A DNA stretch of 64,000 bases from Omphalotus guepiniiformis (lineage: Eukaryota; Basidiomycota; Agaricomycetes; Agaricales; Omphalotaceae). The stretch lies in assembly GCA_028554645.1 (NCBI GenBank), contig JAQOOI010000064.1, forward strand, positions 2,046,001-2,110,000. The letters are read 5' to 3'. The position numbers and the translations under genes were made by a program. Below the pieces are notes generated by a model that was not told the origin of the DNA, did no database searches, and worked only from the letters and a program-made list of their open reading frames with translations. The number at the start of each line of letters is the position of its first letter. Position 1 is the first letter of the stretch. This document shows, in pieces, positions 44,645-56,202 of this stretch.

Positions 44645-46060
44645 CTAGCCCAAAATCGTCCACCCACTCACGCACCGCAGCGCAGTGAAATAACCATCAG
44701 GAACGAACGTCTCACACAAGACAATCGAGAAGATCGACATATCTAGAAAGCTCGCGTCTTCCGACATCACACCGCACATGCCCCAAGAAGAACTGTTTTC
44801 ATGAATAGTGAGTTAAATACATTCTATATGTGGATCACTTGTGACTTGATAACAGCACTCAGACGAGTCCCTTCCGGAAACTCCATTGTCTGTCAACGCC
44901 AAGCCTGGAGCCCGACTCCTAGAGGCTAGGACTACACACCATATCTCATGATCAGTCATTCGTACCCAGAGCAAGTTAGAGCGACAGCTCTGGACATATG
45001 GCTGGGTACTCCTAGGACCCTAGGTACTCCCTGACACTGGCACGACAAGGGAGCAAATCCGAGTTTGGAACTGTCGAAACTCAGTAATTGAAAAATACTC
45101 TAAAACGTTAGCAGTCAGCCGGGCGTCGGGAGATTCCTCAAGGTACAGCTGTTTGATACATAGGAGAGGAGATATAATCCAATTCTTGGTCTTGATAAAC
45201 ATACATCTCTAAAAACACCAATGCACTCCGAGTCCACGCTGCGCGCCGCGTCGGTAACGGTTTCCAAGTAGAGCCTCAGGCTGTTCCTACATGATTAACG
45301 CTCCGTCGCAGTCCGTCGCTCACGGTAGCCACCCCAGACCGTTCTCCGATATGCGGAATCAAAAAATCATACTCGCAGTGCACCGCTTCGCAGCGAGGAT
45401 CGACTCCGGGGCGACCGACGCACGCGTGCTCGGCCTATGCAGGGCGGCCGGGTGTTCAGGATAGAATGGGGTATCATTTTGGCAGTGGGTTGCATTCCAT
45501 GTACGTCTTGCCTGGTTCAATCGGTAGCGCACAGTAGAAACCAAGGGACTACAGCGAAAGAATTCAATCAGTATCAGATTCTGTACGCGAAAGAGGCGCT
45601 GTTGAAGATAGAACAGAAAATATATGATGCGATAGACGGCGGACGCAACATTCAACAGAGTGCACTTACTTGCATGCTTTGAAACATTCGTTTCGAGTTC
45701 ATCTGCAGCTGTGTAGGCCCGATGTCAGAAGTAGGTCCAGGCACAGGCACATGAGAGGATTTCCCTCCGCATTCGAGGAACGCTCACAATAACACACTCG
45801 CGCCCGCTTTCACCAGGCTTTCCACGACATATCTCTGATTGGGGAGCGTCCCTTTCGCTGTCGAAAGTGTACTGCGACCTAGGGTCCCGCTGACGAAAAA
45901 AGTACTGCATTAGTATCACCCGGGGCCACGCAATGCCACAGAAAGTACTTGAAAAAGTTCACAGAGAGAAATGCACCGAAATAAATTGCTTGAGTTGTTT
46001 TTCTTCGCCGCTTTGAGTCGACTCTGATGTGCTCTTCGAGCTGAACGGCGAGGAGACCAT
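44645..46060 (-). CDS. unrecognised nine-exon gene
   Basis: A model of nine minus-strand exons keeps frame throughout: 45977-46060, 45788-45889, 45670-45708, 45512-45598, 45373-45434, 45205-45286, 45028-45148, 44859-44889, 44645-44792; 251 residues. The N-terminus is Ser/Thr/charged without a signal peptide; the middle has several cysteines (CVGRPGVDPRCEAVHC) then a helical stretch (NSLRLYLETVTDAARS, VFRDLYLEESPDARL, VLEYFSITEFRQFQTR); the C-terminus is hydrophobic (FLDMSIFSIVLCETFVP). I do not recognise the family. The consistent phases and ordinary splice signals argue for a real gene. One intron uses a GC donor (CAG|GCAAGA at 45510-45511), and the donor GA|GTGCTG at 44858 is weak. An in-frame start at 46162 is possible. 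Confidence 0.5.
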
Positions 46061-46197
46061 TGTGGAGGGTGAAGAGAAGGAGTTGGGTATGACGTCAGCG
46101 TCGGTGGGACCCCTAATAGCACCCCCTAATAGGCGCTCAATTGAACTCTTGGCATGATACAAATTTTTACATCCGCTTTTCTACAATCTACGTATAT

Positions 46198-47858
46198 TTA
46201 CCATCCTCGCTCAGCAAGGCGACCACCCTTGAGGTCCGCATCGCTGTAATCGTAAATAGATCAACACCGACGGATATTAAACGGACGAGTCAACTGAGCT
46301 TACATTGTCAGACCGACCATCGCTGGCCCAAGGTTCTCCGAAACCTACGAGTAACCCCGAGAATGAATCAGCATCGTTGACAAAAATCACAGATCGTAGG
46401 GAGCAGCACCTCAGCCAGTATTTTAGGATTGTTATAATGCGTCACCTGAATAAATCATTCAATCTTTCAAGCACCTTCGGATGGAACAAGTGAGGTCCTA
46501 CCGCTTGAACGATCGCACGCGCGCGCTTAACCGCATCTCCAGACTATTCACGAGTCAGGCGGATACCTGTGATGATGCTTCTAAAACCTACCTTGAAGAC
46601 ACCAGAACCAACGAACACTTTAGACCAAAAGGCCAGAATCAACTTCCATCTGTAAGGATCAACCGGCTAACTCACCTCCGTCGCATCCCAGCTGCATCAT
46701 CAGGGCTGCATCAGCTTAAAAAACAAAAGTTTCAGTTCAAAATCCATCTGACAAATTCAGCGCATACCGGGAGTAGCAACACCACCAGCGGCAAAGTTGA
46801 CTACGGGTAACCGTTTCAATCTGGCGGTCTCTTTCAAAAGATGGAACGGGGCTTGAATCTCTTTGGCGAATGTGTATAGCTCCTCTTCGTTCATCGCACT
46901 AGCTTTTCTGATATCGCTGTTTACAGCTCGTGAATGTCGTACACTGTGATACTAATGAGCTGTCAGATGATTCGGATTATTGGGCTGCTCACGCTTCGAC
47001 GACGTTGCCGGTACCGGCTTCACCTTTAGTGCGAATGAAAGCCGCACCCTCCGAAATACGACGAAGGGCTTCACCAAGATTGCGTGCTCCACAGACAAAA
47101 GGAACCTTGAAGTTGTGTTTATTGATATGATGTTCTTCATCCGCGGGTGTCAGAACTTCGGATTCGTCGATGTAGTCGACTCCAATCGCTTGAAGGATCT
47201 ACAGCACGGATAATACTATCGTCTCCAAAGGCATATTAAAGTAACGTACATCAACTTACCTGTGCTTCTACGAAATGTCCAATTCTGACTTTGGCCATGA
47301 CTGGGATCGTAACGGCATCGACTATTTCTTTGATCATTTGCGGATCGCTCTGTCACAGCAATAAGACTAACCCCACTTCATGCTGATAGATGGCTACTCA
47401 CCATCCTTGCAACACCTCCTTGAGCACGGATGTCCGCAGGTACCCTCTCCAGTGCCATGACTGCACACGCGCCGGCCTCTTCGGCTATGCGCGCCTAGAA
47501 GACCGCGTTTGAGATGGTGATACACAGAAAACACGATATGGAATGCGCTCAAACCTGCTCTACGTTGACTACATCCATGATAACTCCACCCTGAGGTAAA
47601 CACTCAATGAAAAAGAACAGACTAGTACGACACTTTAACACCATTACCTTGAGCATCTGGGCCAAGCCCGATTTGACCTAAGCCAGTGTGATTCACTTTG
47701 TTGGCCTGATTAGAGAACATGGCATCATCACGCACCCCGAACGTTCCCAAACTGCTGTTTCCACTGCCATCGCGATTAGTGGAACGAGCAGGGGCGACTG
47801 AAGGTGTACTGACACCGCCTGCTCCTTGTGGTACTGGCGAAGAAACTGGGCTAGTCAT
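46198..47858 (-). CDS. PDX1: pyridoxal 5'-phosphate synthase subunit PDX1/SNZ
   Basis: Thirteen exons on the minus strand; the first are 47736-47858, 47648-47677, 47555-47590 and 47402-47494, the last 46198-46243; 327 residues. After a 40-residue Ser/Thr extension comes the conserved barrel: [18 protein letters not shown] (catalytic Asp), [36 protein letters not shown] (catalytic Lys region), [62 protein letters not shown]. With a PDX2 glutaminase it makes vitamin B6 from ribose 5-phosphate, glyceraldehyde 3-phosphate and ammonia. A 30-nt exon supplies KSGLAQMLK; reading through instead gives a different, non-conserved sequence, so I prefer the spliced form. No PDX2 is next to it. Confidence 0.93.
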
Positions 47859-48500
47859 GGTGGTGAGAGTAAAAAAAGAGTGACTCGATTTAACTGCCCT
47901 CTGACGTTACGGAGCATATACATCGATTCCGCCTCAAGTTTTTTTTTCTGGCGCCCCGGAATTCCGTAACCCTAACCCTAAACACATTTGCGCGCTTCGA
48001 TCTCGTCAAATCTTTCACAGCAGCACGATTTTGTTAAGAAGCTCGGATAAAACATTCTGAGAAGACAGCATCTTCGAGACGCCAGTCTTGTAGAGTTCTT
48101 GAACGTACATTGATGCCGCTTGAAAAACATGTGCCCGAACAGCTCATGTTACAGGACACCCGTATGCATCATGACTGACAACGACAGTACACGGGCTGTT
48201 GAGTGCACATCGCACGGTTGCAAGGCCCATCATCAATCCGGAGCAATCTGGTGCGTCAAACAACATGCTATAGTCATGGGTCACAATGGATTTATAAAAG
48301 TGCAGTTCATATGGGAAAGGGGCGTAGATTGACCGGCTGGGCGAGGTAATTGCGCGTTTCAGAACAGTTCTTATCCGGTTGAATGGGCAAGATCGTATAT
48401 GACATGATCTAAACATAGGAATATGCACACGAATTGGAAAATTCCATCGGCTTGGGGGCCTTGTAAACCTCTGCGCCTGGAAGAATTAGTATTACTCAGG
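47859..48500. other. intergenic region upstream of PDX1
   Basis: About 640 bases between the PDX1 start and the IMG2 stop. Contains a telomere-like motif near the PDX1 promoter. An open frame at 48120-48332 has no family signal. Confidence 0.45.
47967..47982. promoter_or_regulatory. telomere-repeat-like box upstream of PDX1
   Basis: TAACCCTAACCCTAAA holds two full copies of CCCTAA, the complement of the TTAGGG telomere repeat. It lies 109-124 bases upstream of the PDX1 ATG, a position that suits a telobox-type binding site. Confidence 0.5.
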
Positions 48501-48938
48501 TCAGAAGCCTTTTTGCGACAACCACTCCACGATCCTGTTCTTCCACCGTCCACCCTGAATGACTAAATTCTTTGACCGATTAATGTCAATCCTTAGCCTA
48601 GAAGACTCTTCTGAGCCGCGCTCGAAAAGGGATTCGGAGAGGTCTTTTGCGAGTGCCTGCATATATGCGCATACATGAACGGGTGAACGGTGAAAAAGTG
48701 CCGTCAGAGCATTAGAGATACTCACGGAGGAATCACCTTGGATGTTCCGAATGAGAACGAGATATCGTGTGCCAGCATTGCGAACATCCGTGTATACGGG
48801 AAGGCTACCCCTCGTGTTTCTGGGGATATAGTAGGGATACCGCACGACAGGTCTCTGTACGAGAGAAGACAAAAACCTGGTGCGAGTGGGGTACGAAAAC
48901 CGTGTGTAAACGGCAAGGGAGGTCAGACGAGGAAGCAT
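48501..48938 (-). CDS. IMG2: mitochondrial large-subunit ribosomal protein IMG2/mL49
   Basis: Two exons, 48726-48938 and 48501-48656, 122 residues. A basic, Arg/Ser-rich presequence (LTSLAVYTRFSYPTRTRF) precedes the Img2 domain: YIPRNTRGSLPVYTDVRN, TRYLVLIRNIQGD, LSESLF, and the C-terminal NLVIQGGRWKNRIVEWL that is the strongest family mark. The protein is part of the mitochondrial large ribosomal subunit. The intron 48657-48725 removes a stretch that is also open, so an unspliced form would add 23 residues in frame; the domain is continuous only when it is removed. Confidence 0.88.
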   Translation of the reverse strand: MLPRLTSLAVYTRFSYPTRTRFLSSLVQRPVVRYPYYIPRNTRGSLPVYTDVRNAGTRYLVLIRNIQGDSSVSISNALTALFHRSPVHVCAYMQALAKDLSESLFERGSEESSRLRIDINRSKNLVIQGGRWKNRIVEWLSQKGF

Positions 48939-49372
48939 AAGGTGAGATCTGAACAAAAAGCCATTAGCAGTGCCAATTACGGGCTGAAAGAGAGAAAAAG
49001 GAGATCTAGCGCAGTAAAACGAGAATGGACCTGAGACAAACGTGGAAGAAGACCAAATACGGACAGCTTCCACACAGCGAGCATTCAGCATCAAAGATCG
49101 CTTAGCAGCTGTTGTATCACGTCCAGCAGTAAATAGCAAGCAAGTATCACAGCATCTTTATTTATTTTATGTGATATGTATGTCTTATATTGCTAATTAT
49201 ATGCATGCGGAAAGCAGGGGAAAGTTACGTAGCCAGGGCGCTCACAGTTGCAAAATGGCGATTTCTCCGTTTACGGCCTATCGGAGTCTGTTCTGTCACT
49301 CTGTCTCACTCCATTTTCAATATAAGCAGACATGCTACCCGTTCAATCTTCGTTTTCTTCTTTCCCCTCACC
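48939..49372. other. divergent intergenic region
   Basis: Shared 5' region of IMG2 and the gene at 49373. TATAAG near 49321 may be a TATA element for the plus-strand gene. Confidence 0.4.
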
Positions 49373-50108
49373 ATGTCTTCTCCTGACTACTATCCATCTC
49401 TTGCCCATCTTTCCCTTCGTGAGTTCGACTCATCTAGCAGGTGCTGGCCACAATCTTCTTCTTCTTCTCGTCTCTTTCATCCTCCCTCTCGATGGTCACT
49501 TCCACCTTGTCAGAGCAACTCGAATCATCTACCCTCTTCAGCTTTTCAATCTGCTTCTTGGGAGCTTTCTTCTCTTCCTGTCTACCCCGCGTTCGCCCCA
49601 GAGTCTACCTATCATCTTCCCTTATCCTTCCCAGACCTTGATTGTAAGTACCGTCCGAGTTTCCTCTACTAATTCTATCGTATCACTTTGTTCTGATCTA
49701 TCTTCTCTCCTAGTTCCACCTTCTCCGTCGGATGCCGGTTCCTCTGTCTCATCCGAGCTGTCGTTCACCCCACCGCCTCGGCCGCAGTCCCTTCACGTCA
49801 TTTGCAATGCTCCTCTAATTGCGCCGAAACCCCTTCCCTACCATTCTCCCACCTTCCTCAAGTTCGAACTTCTTCCCGATTTGGATGAGGATCTGTCCCA
49901 TCCGCCTTATACACAGCGACCCTCGAAACGTAAGCGGGAAGAACGCGATAGTTCGGATGATTTCGTCGTTCAGAAGAGGAGAGCACTCGACTCTTCTCGT
50001 CTCCTTCCTCCTCGTCCGCCGAGTGTTTCTACACGACACCATCATAAATCATCTACTACTATGATCAATGTCAGACATCCGGGTCACGCATATCGTGCCC
50101 AGAGATAG
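49373..50108 (+). CDS. unknown Ser/Pro-rich, probably nuclear protein
   Basis: Two exons, 49373-49643 and 49714-50108, 221 residues. Composition is Ser/Pro-rich and disordered. Features that can be seen: LAHLSLREFDSSSRCW at the start, FELLPDLDEDLSHPPY, and a basic bipartite cluster PSKRKREERDSSDDFVVQKRR that looks like a nuclear localisation signal. I do not recognise the family; basidiomycete genomes hold many short proteins of this kind. A frame through the region also stays open from 49332, but the ATG at 49373 with the GTAAGT...CTCCTAG intron gives the more natural composition. Confidence 0.5.
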
Positions 50109-53100
50109 AATCGGGCTTGGGGGTCCTTTAAGCGAGACTCTCAATTTAATGGTCCCTACAGGTGGTTTCAATCCCAAATTGTTAGTTCCTCCTGTCTGCC
50201 ATTGTAATTTTTTCTCTTTCCGAGACTCATTCGATCGCGTCATTCCACAGATCGGCGCTGCTGGGGTACATATATTTGCGATCGCAGCATGTTACTGCAA
50301 CAGCACGGACGGATCGTAATGAACGTTACACTCTCCAACCAGTGCACCTGGGTATCTCTTGTGTGTCACCTGGCGCTTTTTTCGCCGGGAACCTGGAGCT
50401 CCGATGGATGAAGGCGTTACGAGCCTTCTATTTTGTTCCATGTATCATATTGCTCACACCTACACATTCGCCGTAATCAATCGTATACATCTATCGAAGT
50501 GTCCGTTTTTAGGCTGCACAATAATTGAATCCTGGCATCATCAGACGTCCGCGACTCTCCATCATCTCGATACAGAATAGAATGCATTTATTCAGGTCTC
50601 TTTGCTCAGCCCTGATGCAGATGGCTTGTAAGATCAAGGGCGGCAACAGCCCGGTAATGGATCTTCACAACGAATGTATATGGATACAACGATTTTGGAG
50701 ACACTATTCCGAGCTAGTGGTGTATGTACATACGTATGGTGGCACTCGCTCCATCTCTCATGTCGAATGTCATTGATGTCTGTCCCGGTCAGGGGGGAGA
50801 GAAGTCACAGACTACAAGCGCAGAGTTACTCTGCAATTCACTGCGCATAATCCAACTGGAGTTATTGCAGCCGCAGGAAGCCCGAGTATACATATAGACG
50901 GGGGTTTGTGAAATAAGATCAATAATCCGCAAGACAAAAAAACTCAGGACCCAGGCCAGGCCAGCAGAAAGAAGTTCTTAGCCTTCAATAGGCAACTTCA
51001 TCCGGTGACCCCCAGAGACGAGTGTGAGTATTTTGGCCCGCAATCAGAAGACAGCAATCGATCTAGTTCCCTTGTAAGACAGATATTACTCCTGAGGGCC
51101 ACGACAAGCTTCCTGTCCGTTAGACGTCGTGCGTACTGTAACTGCTGGTGGGATATACCATCAATGATGTTGGCGTAACGGTTAGACCGGCTGTAGAAAT
51201 GCAGGTTCGAATTCTTCACGCGCTGTTTCATAAAAATGATATCAGTGCGAATTCGCTCCCCGGGAGAGTGGAAGGTAAAACTGATATATCATCTGTTCTC
51301 TCCGTCGGGCTGTGGATCCCATGTGTTGCTGTTGAGTTTGAACATCGACCTTTGCATGTGTATCGATGCTGTTGTCATTTTTAGGCGCCTGAATGCTGCT
51401 GTAGTGGGAACTAATTATGTGTACAAGTTGGAGATTGCAAGTGCGCCACCGCTCACCCACGCGACGTCGCCACGAGGATCCTATCAAAGTAGATGGATCA
51501 ACAAGTCCTTTTGGAACTCTTCGTCTAATTTTCCATTAATTTGTAACAACGCAGCCTCTGGCTCAGGTGTAAGTACATACTTACTACTTAGCCTCCCTTG
51601 CTGTACATGTATTCCCGACATTACTGCTCATAATGGATTGCCTCCTGAACGTCAGACTGCATACAGCAAGCCGCAGTCTCTCTTTATGAGGTGCACTGCT
51701 ACGGATGCTACGGTAGCAGGTACCCAGAACTCGCCCTGCTACGGAAATCATGGCCGAGCTGTTCAAGGCTATTCAATCAGCCACCATGGCGTTTAAGACC
51801 GATCATAATTCGCTTGCGAGTATTAGTATGGACGAGAATAGTCACCTTTTGGAATGCTACACAGAATACCGTAGCTACTTACAAACGGAGAAGCGAGCCC
51901 TGCATGAATACAAGCGCAGTTGAATTCACAACGAAAGCTGAAGGTGCGATTTGTATTCGGTGCCATTTCCATGAGAAACTCAGCTTCGTGTACTCCACGG
52001 AGTGTAAATCCGTGGCTTTTGCAGGCAGCATACCGTCGCGTCAACTTGAGGTATTGGATCTACAATGAAGCAATTGCTCGAGATCTACGTGAAACTCGTC
52101 GCAGAGAATAATATGTAGTGTCGACCTCACCGAAGATGACAAATTGCGCTCCTCTATATAAGAGGGTTTTGTTACCCGACGATTCGACCAGCAAAGTCGG
52201 TATCTAGGAAACAAATAAGAGAGACTGTAGTAATTGCACATAGATAATCCCATGATAGAAAACGTACCTATAGAAGCTTTGGAAAGATTGATGAAATATA
52301 GTTGAGAGAGTTTGGCGTGACGTGGTGACTATGAAGCGTTAATATATTGGCCATCGCAATGAGCGCTGCATCAGAAAATTAGCCCAAGCCCTGCGCACAC
52401 AGTACAACCTACGAACATATAATTATCAACGTGTCATTTGCAGAAATGAGAAATTAGGTTCAAGAGCTTCAATCCAAGAATGCTGAAACGGGTACTGAGG
52501 GGAAAAGTCTAGGGTTCATGTACAAAAGCATCAAGACATCGACAGGAAACTTGTTTCGACCGCCCGGATGGAACGCACGCGGGGCCCGTATCCGAAAGGT
52601 AAGTCGCTTTGGAATAAGTATTTCCGCGCACGGCTGTAGTGCTGAAACAGCGATATGCATTCTGTCGGAAAGATCAGATATCATCTCTCTTCAGAGGACA
52701 CGTCAAGACACATGATCATTGCTTACTTGGTAGGCCAAGCATCAATGCAACGACAATGAACTCGGTATTCCAAGCACCTGTGGCGGGATGTAAGTTTCTT
52801 TGTCACCCCTCTGACAGCCTCAAGAACCACGCACTGATCTTCCAGTGAGTCAGCAAGCGACGAGGGCGTAAAGCCGTGACCGACTAGCCTATTTGAAGAC
52901 GACCAATGATACCGGGACCAGAGGAAATAGTGAGATGGAAGTCGGGTGTCCTCAGCTTCTGCCGCGCAGATAGCACTGAAACCATGCGACGCGCTCGCAA
53001 CAGCAGAAATTGGGAAGGGTGATCTCCTGCCATTGTCGTACGGGCGATGATCTGGTATAACAAGTTGTACATTACCCGAGATCACCTTCAGAAGGCCCAA

Positions 53101-54439
53101 GCATTATGTTCTAAGCATGCGGCCTTTCTGGGTATAGTATTGCAACCAGATGCGCAATACCATGGCGTCCGGTATGAGATTGGAATACGGCAAGGAACCA
53201 TTCACCCATTCTCTAAAGAATGATGTACACTTGCGGAGATGCCGGGGACGGTAAGATATGAGTTGAAGGATAACAATCACCACTGGCAGGATCCCTGTTT
53301 CCTGAGCGCTAGCGGGACCGTTTGAATAACATATATAACATATATATATCCTATTCTGTTCACAAGTGACTTGCACCGACACCACGTTCAGTTGGTGACA
53401 CACCTCGGGTGCTGGACCTTGTAGGGTTAGATATCCACTATTCCGGTCAGTATGGAACGCTCATAAGACATGATCGAATCATGAACGCACATCCATGACC
53501 ATCGGGAAAGTGTTTTCCGAGGAATAGGCCAATACAGGTAGCAGGAAGAGGAAGCCAATTGGAGAGAAGCTGGGAACAGCAGTTGAGAGACGCCGGAGAA
53601 GTGAGCACTTCATCTGTCAAATTCCACACAAGCCCCATAAACGTCAAAAAAAGGAGAGTCAAGAAGTCTACCAAACAATGCAATCGAGGTGACTCGGAGT
53701 ATTGGGATTCGCTGAGCTGTCGCGTTCCATGGGGGGAACCCTTTTTGCATTCTCCATGCCAGCCGCAGTGATTGTAATCGCCAAGCTTCAGATAGACAAC
53801 CTCCAAGCAAGAAGGGTTCGTCGTTCTTCATGAGGAAAATTCGGGAAGGAGTCATTTGAGCACTCTACACATGTTTAACATTTCACCAAGGAAACACGGA
53901 TGTTGAGTACTAGACCTACTGAGCGTTTGAATATGTTGCCCTCTAGGCTCTTGGTGTATTTGTCTAGAAAAACAACTCTATATGAGCATGAGGTACCAGT
54001 GATGATAGAAGGGAAAGAAGATGATAAGATTGGACACATTACTCACGACCTGCCTGCTCATGACATTTGTTGCATACAGACTGACCGACATCGTTGAAAC
54101 ATACTATACTTAACAAGAAACATTTGCTGGACGCTCAGCATTCAGATCAAATAAATCCATTATTTCCGAGCACCAAAGCATAATAATAGAAAGGCTATAT
54201 TTCACAAGAGAGACGACATAATCCTGCCATAATCTAATGGAGGGGAACAGAGAAGCGCCGATAATCTGATGCAGAACCGCAACAGAGATGGCGGTGTGAG
54301 CTGGGATGCGGGGTCAAGTCCATCAAACGATAGCGGGTGTATAAGTGAAAATGATATATGTAGAAGAAGGAAATTATGTAGGTAAAGTCAACGATCGGCC
54401 GAAGGAAAAAAATGCAGAGAAAGGCGAAGGTGAACACGC
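50109..54439. other. 4.3 kb without a recognised gene
   Basis: No family signal on either strand. Open frames are short, apart from a 186-codon frame at 51236-51796. At 51744-51915 a plus-strand stretch reads plausibly as exons (MAELFKAIQSATMAFK; CYTEYRSYLQTEKRALHEY), but I could not build a phase-consistent gene. A tRNA-like B box (GGTTCGAATTC, about 51191-51201) lacks the rest of a tRNA. No transposon proteins were seen. It may be decayed or lineage-specific sequence. Confidence 0.4.
51236..51796 (+). CDS. open frame of 186 codons, doubtful
   Basis: The longest open frame in an otherwise gene-less stretch. It starts ATGATATCAGTG and stops with TAA. The translation has hydrophobic patches (HVLLLSLNIDLCMC) and no domain I recognise. 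Good splice signals lie inside it (GTAAAA...TTTTTAG), so part may be intron. It could be chance, a fragment, or a lineage-specific gene. Confidence 0.2.
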   Translation: MISVRIRSPGEWKVKLIYHLFSPSGCGSHVLLLSLNIDLCMCIDAVVIFRRLNAAVVGTNYVYKLEIASAPPLTHATSPRGSYQSRWINKSFWNSSSNFPLICNNAASGSGVSTYLLLSLPCCTCIPDITAHNGLPPERQTAYSKPQSLFMRCTATDATVAGTQNSPCYGNHGRAVQGYSISHHGV

Positions 54440-55561
54440 TTAGCAGCAACCACTGGACTGCTGCTGCTGGACGTTCTGTCCCGGTGTAACGACAGTCGAC
54501 TTTCCTGTGCCTGGTGCCGTCGGGGTAGAACCCATCCTAATTGGAGAACTATAAATATCAAGTTATTCCGATGGTACGAGTGACTCACCTGTCCTTGATC
54601 TGCTTCGCCATAGTCAAGAACGCTTGCTCGACATTGGTAGCATTCTTGGCTGATGTCTCAAGGAACGGAATGCTCAATTGGTCCGCAAATTCCTTGGCAG
54701 AAGGGTGATTATCAGAACGTCTGCATGGTAGGGCAGTTGCAAATTCACGCACCTTGGCGACGCTGTATTCTACAACCTTCTTGCCTGTCAAATCCGACTT
54801 GTTTCCCACAAGCAGCTTGTTAACACCCTCAGATGCATAACGGTCAATTTCTTGAAGCCACTGCTTCACGTTCGTGAAAGTGTCTATGAAAGCTAAGTGT
54901 GAATATCTGACAATGCAAATGGTTGTAGAGAGGATTACCGTTGTCGGTGACATCATAAACGACAATGATACCATGAGCGCCTCGGTAGTATGAGGATGTG
55001 ATGGTTCGGAATCGTTCCTGACCTAATGTCGACACCATCAGTGGTGGTAGCAATGAGCAAAGAGCTATAAGACAAACCAGCCGTATCCCACTGCAAGTGT
55101 TAATGCAAAGTATTAGCAATGAAAGTGGCCAGATATAGTCTTAGTGAAAGTGGAGCGTAAAAACCACAATTTGCGAGTACTAAACCCTGTACAGAACTTT
55201 AAGTCCTGCCAGTCTCCACAAGGAGGCCTTGATTGACTAATAGGCGTACATGGAAGGGTGTTGTACAGGCGCAAAAAGGGTGGAGAAAGCGATAAAAATG
55301 AAGTACACACGATTTGCAATTTCACCGTCTTGCCCTCAAGCTCAATTGTTCGAATCTTGAAGTCAACACCAATAGTACTGATATAACTCTCCGTGTAGGT
55401 GTCGTCTGCGAAACGCAGTAGCAAGCAAGACTTTTCAGAACAGAAAGGAGTCGTCAAAATTGGATTGTGGCTGCCACATGAACAAAAGTACACACCTTGC
55501 CAACACCTGAGTCACCAATCAAAAGAAGCTTGAAAAGATAGTCATATTCGCTCGTATGCAT
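54440..55561 (-). CDS. YPT1: Rab GTPase Ypt1/Rab1
   Basis: Seven exons on the minus strand, first 55496-55561, then 55311-55430, 55078-55090, 54939-55022, about 54753-54883, 54589-54692 and 54440-54536. Full Rab1 signature: [19 protein letters not shown] (P loop), [11 protein letters not shown] (switch I), [22 protein letters not shown] (switch II), VGNKSDL (NKxD), ETSAKN (SAK), and the C-terminal SSGCC for double geranylgeranylation. It controls ER-to-Golgi transport and autophagosome formation. One exon is 13 nt (55078-55090) and follows an intron of 220 nt, several times the usual length here. The gene is divergent from the aspartic protease. Confidence 0.95.
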
Positions 55562-56202
55562 CGTGAAGTGGTGCTGTGGTGGTAAGAGGACAAGAAATAA
55601 AGAGACTGACGATGAAGGAAAGGTACAAGCGGAAGGAATACGAACGCAAGGCAGTGATACGCGTGTCGACGGTTGTGGCGGCACTTGTTTGCCTTTTCAG
55701 ATGATTACATAACCCCGAACACACTCTTTTTGGGAAGACTTCCCGGTTTCTCTTACCGCCCCTGCCATTGAACTCGACCGTTTTATTTCTTTCATGGCGG
55801 TACCGGCCCCTTTGTCCTTCTGCTGCGACTCAATGAGAGTGTTCAAAGTGCCCAGTAGACTACCTGCAGTCGCTCAAGACGTGATGGCTCGATGCCGGAA
55901 CGCTCGGTCTTCCCTTTCTTCCTCAAAGAAACCAGCTTGTCATCATTATGGCTTATTATTCGTGTTACGTACAGAGAAAGGTCTTCGCTTTGTCATGACA
56001 TCTACAAAAGTAGTCCAATAATCATGATATTCTGCGTCGACTGCGAGGCCCAGATAATATACAATGCATATACGAGCATATAACTGGCAATTGGAAGCAC
56101 AGAGTTGAAAACCACTGGCCGGATCGCCACATTCACGAAGATTCGCGTCACGGTAGCCAGTTTCGACGCGTCTTCCTCTCTGTGCCTCTATCACAGCTAC
56201 CT
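55562..56202. other. divergent intergenic region
   Basis: Shared upstream region of YPT1 and the aspartic protease. It may include the unplaced first exon (signal peptide) of the protease; several open frames run through it but none is convincing. Confidence 0.4.

Noticed and set aside
47634..47735. Unspliced reading of the PDX1 N-terminus ([15 protein letters not shown])
   Set aside because: A different frame of the same bases gives [10 protein letters not shown], conserved in the family and joined in phase to GGVIMD.
51151..51225. tRNA-like A and B boxes (TGGCGTAACGG; GGTTCGAATTC)
   Set aside because: The spacing between them is too short for an anticodon arm and the acceptor stems do not pair; at most a tRNA-derived fragment.
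53330..53352. AT-rich run (ATAACATATATAACATATATATAT) as a repeat or centromere-like element
   Set aside because: Only about 25 bases long, an ordinary low-complexity patch.
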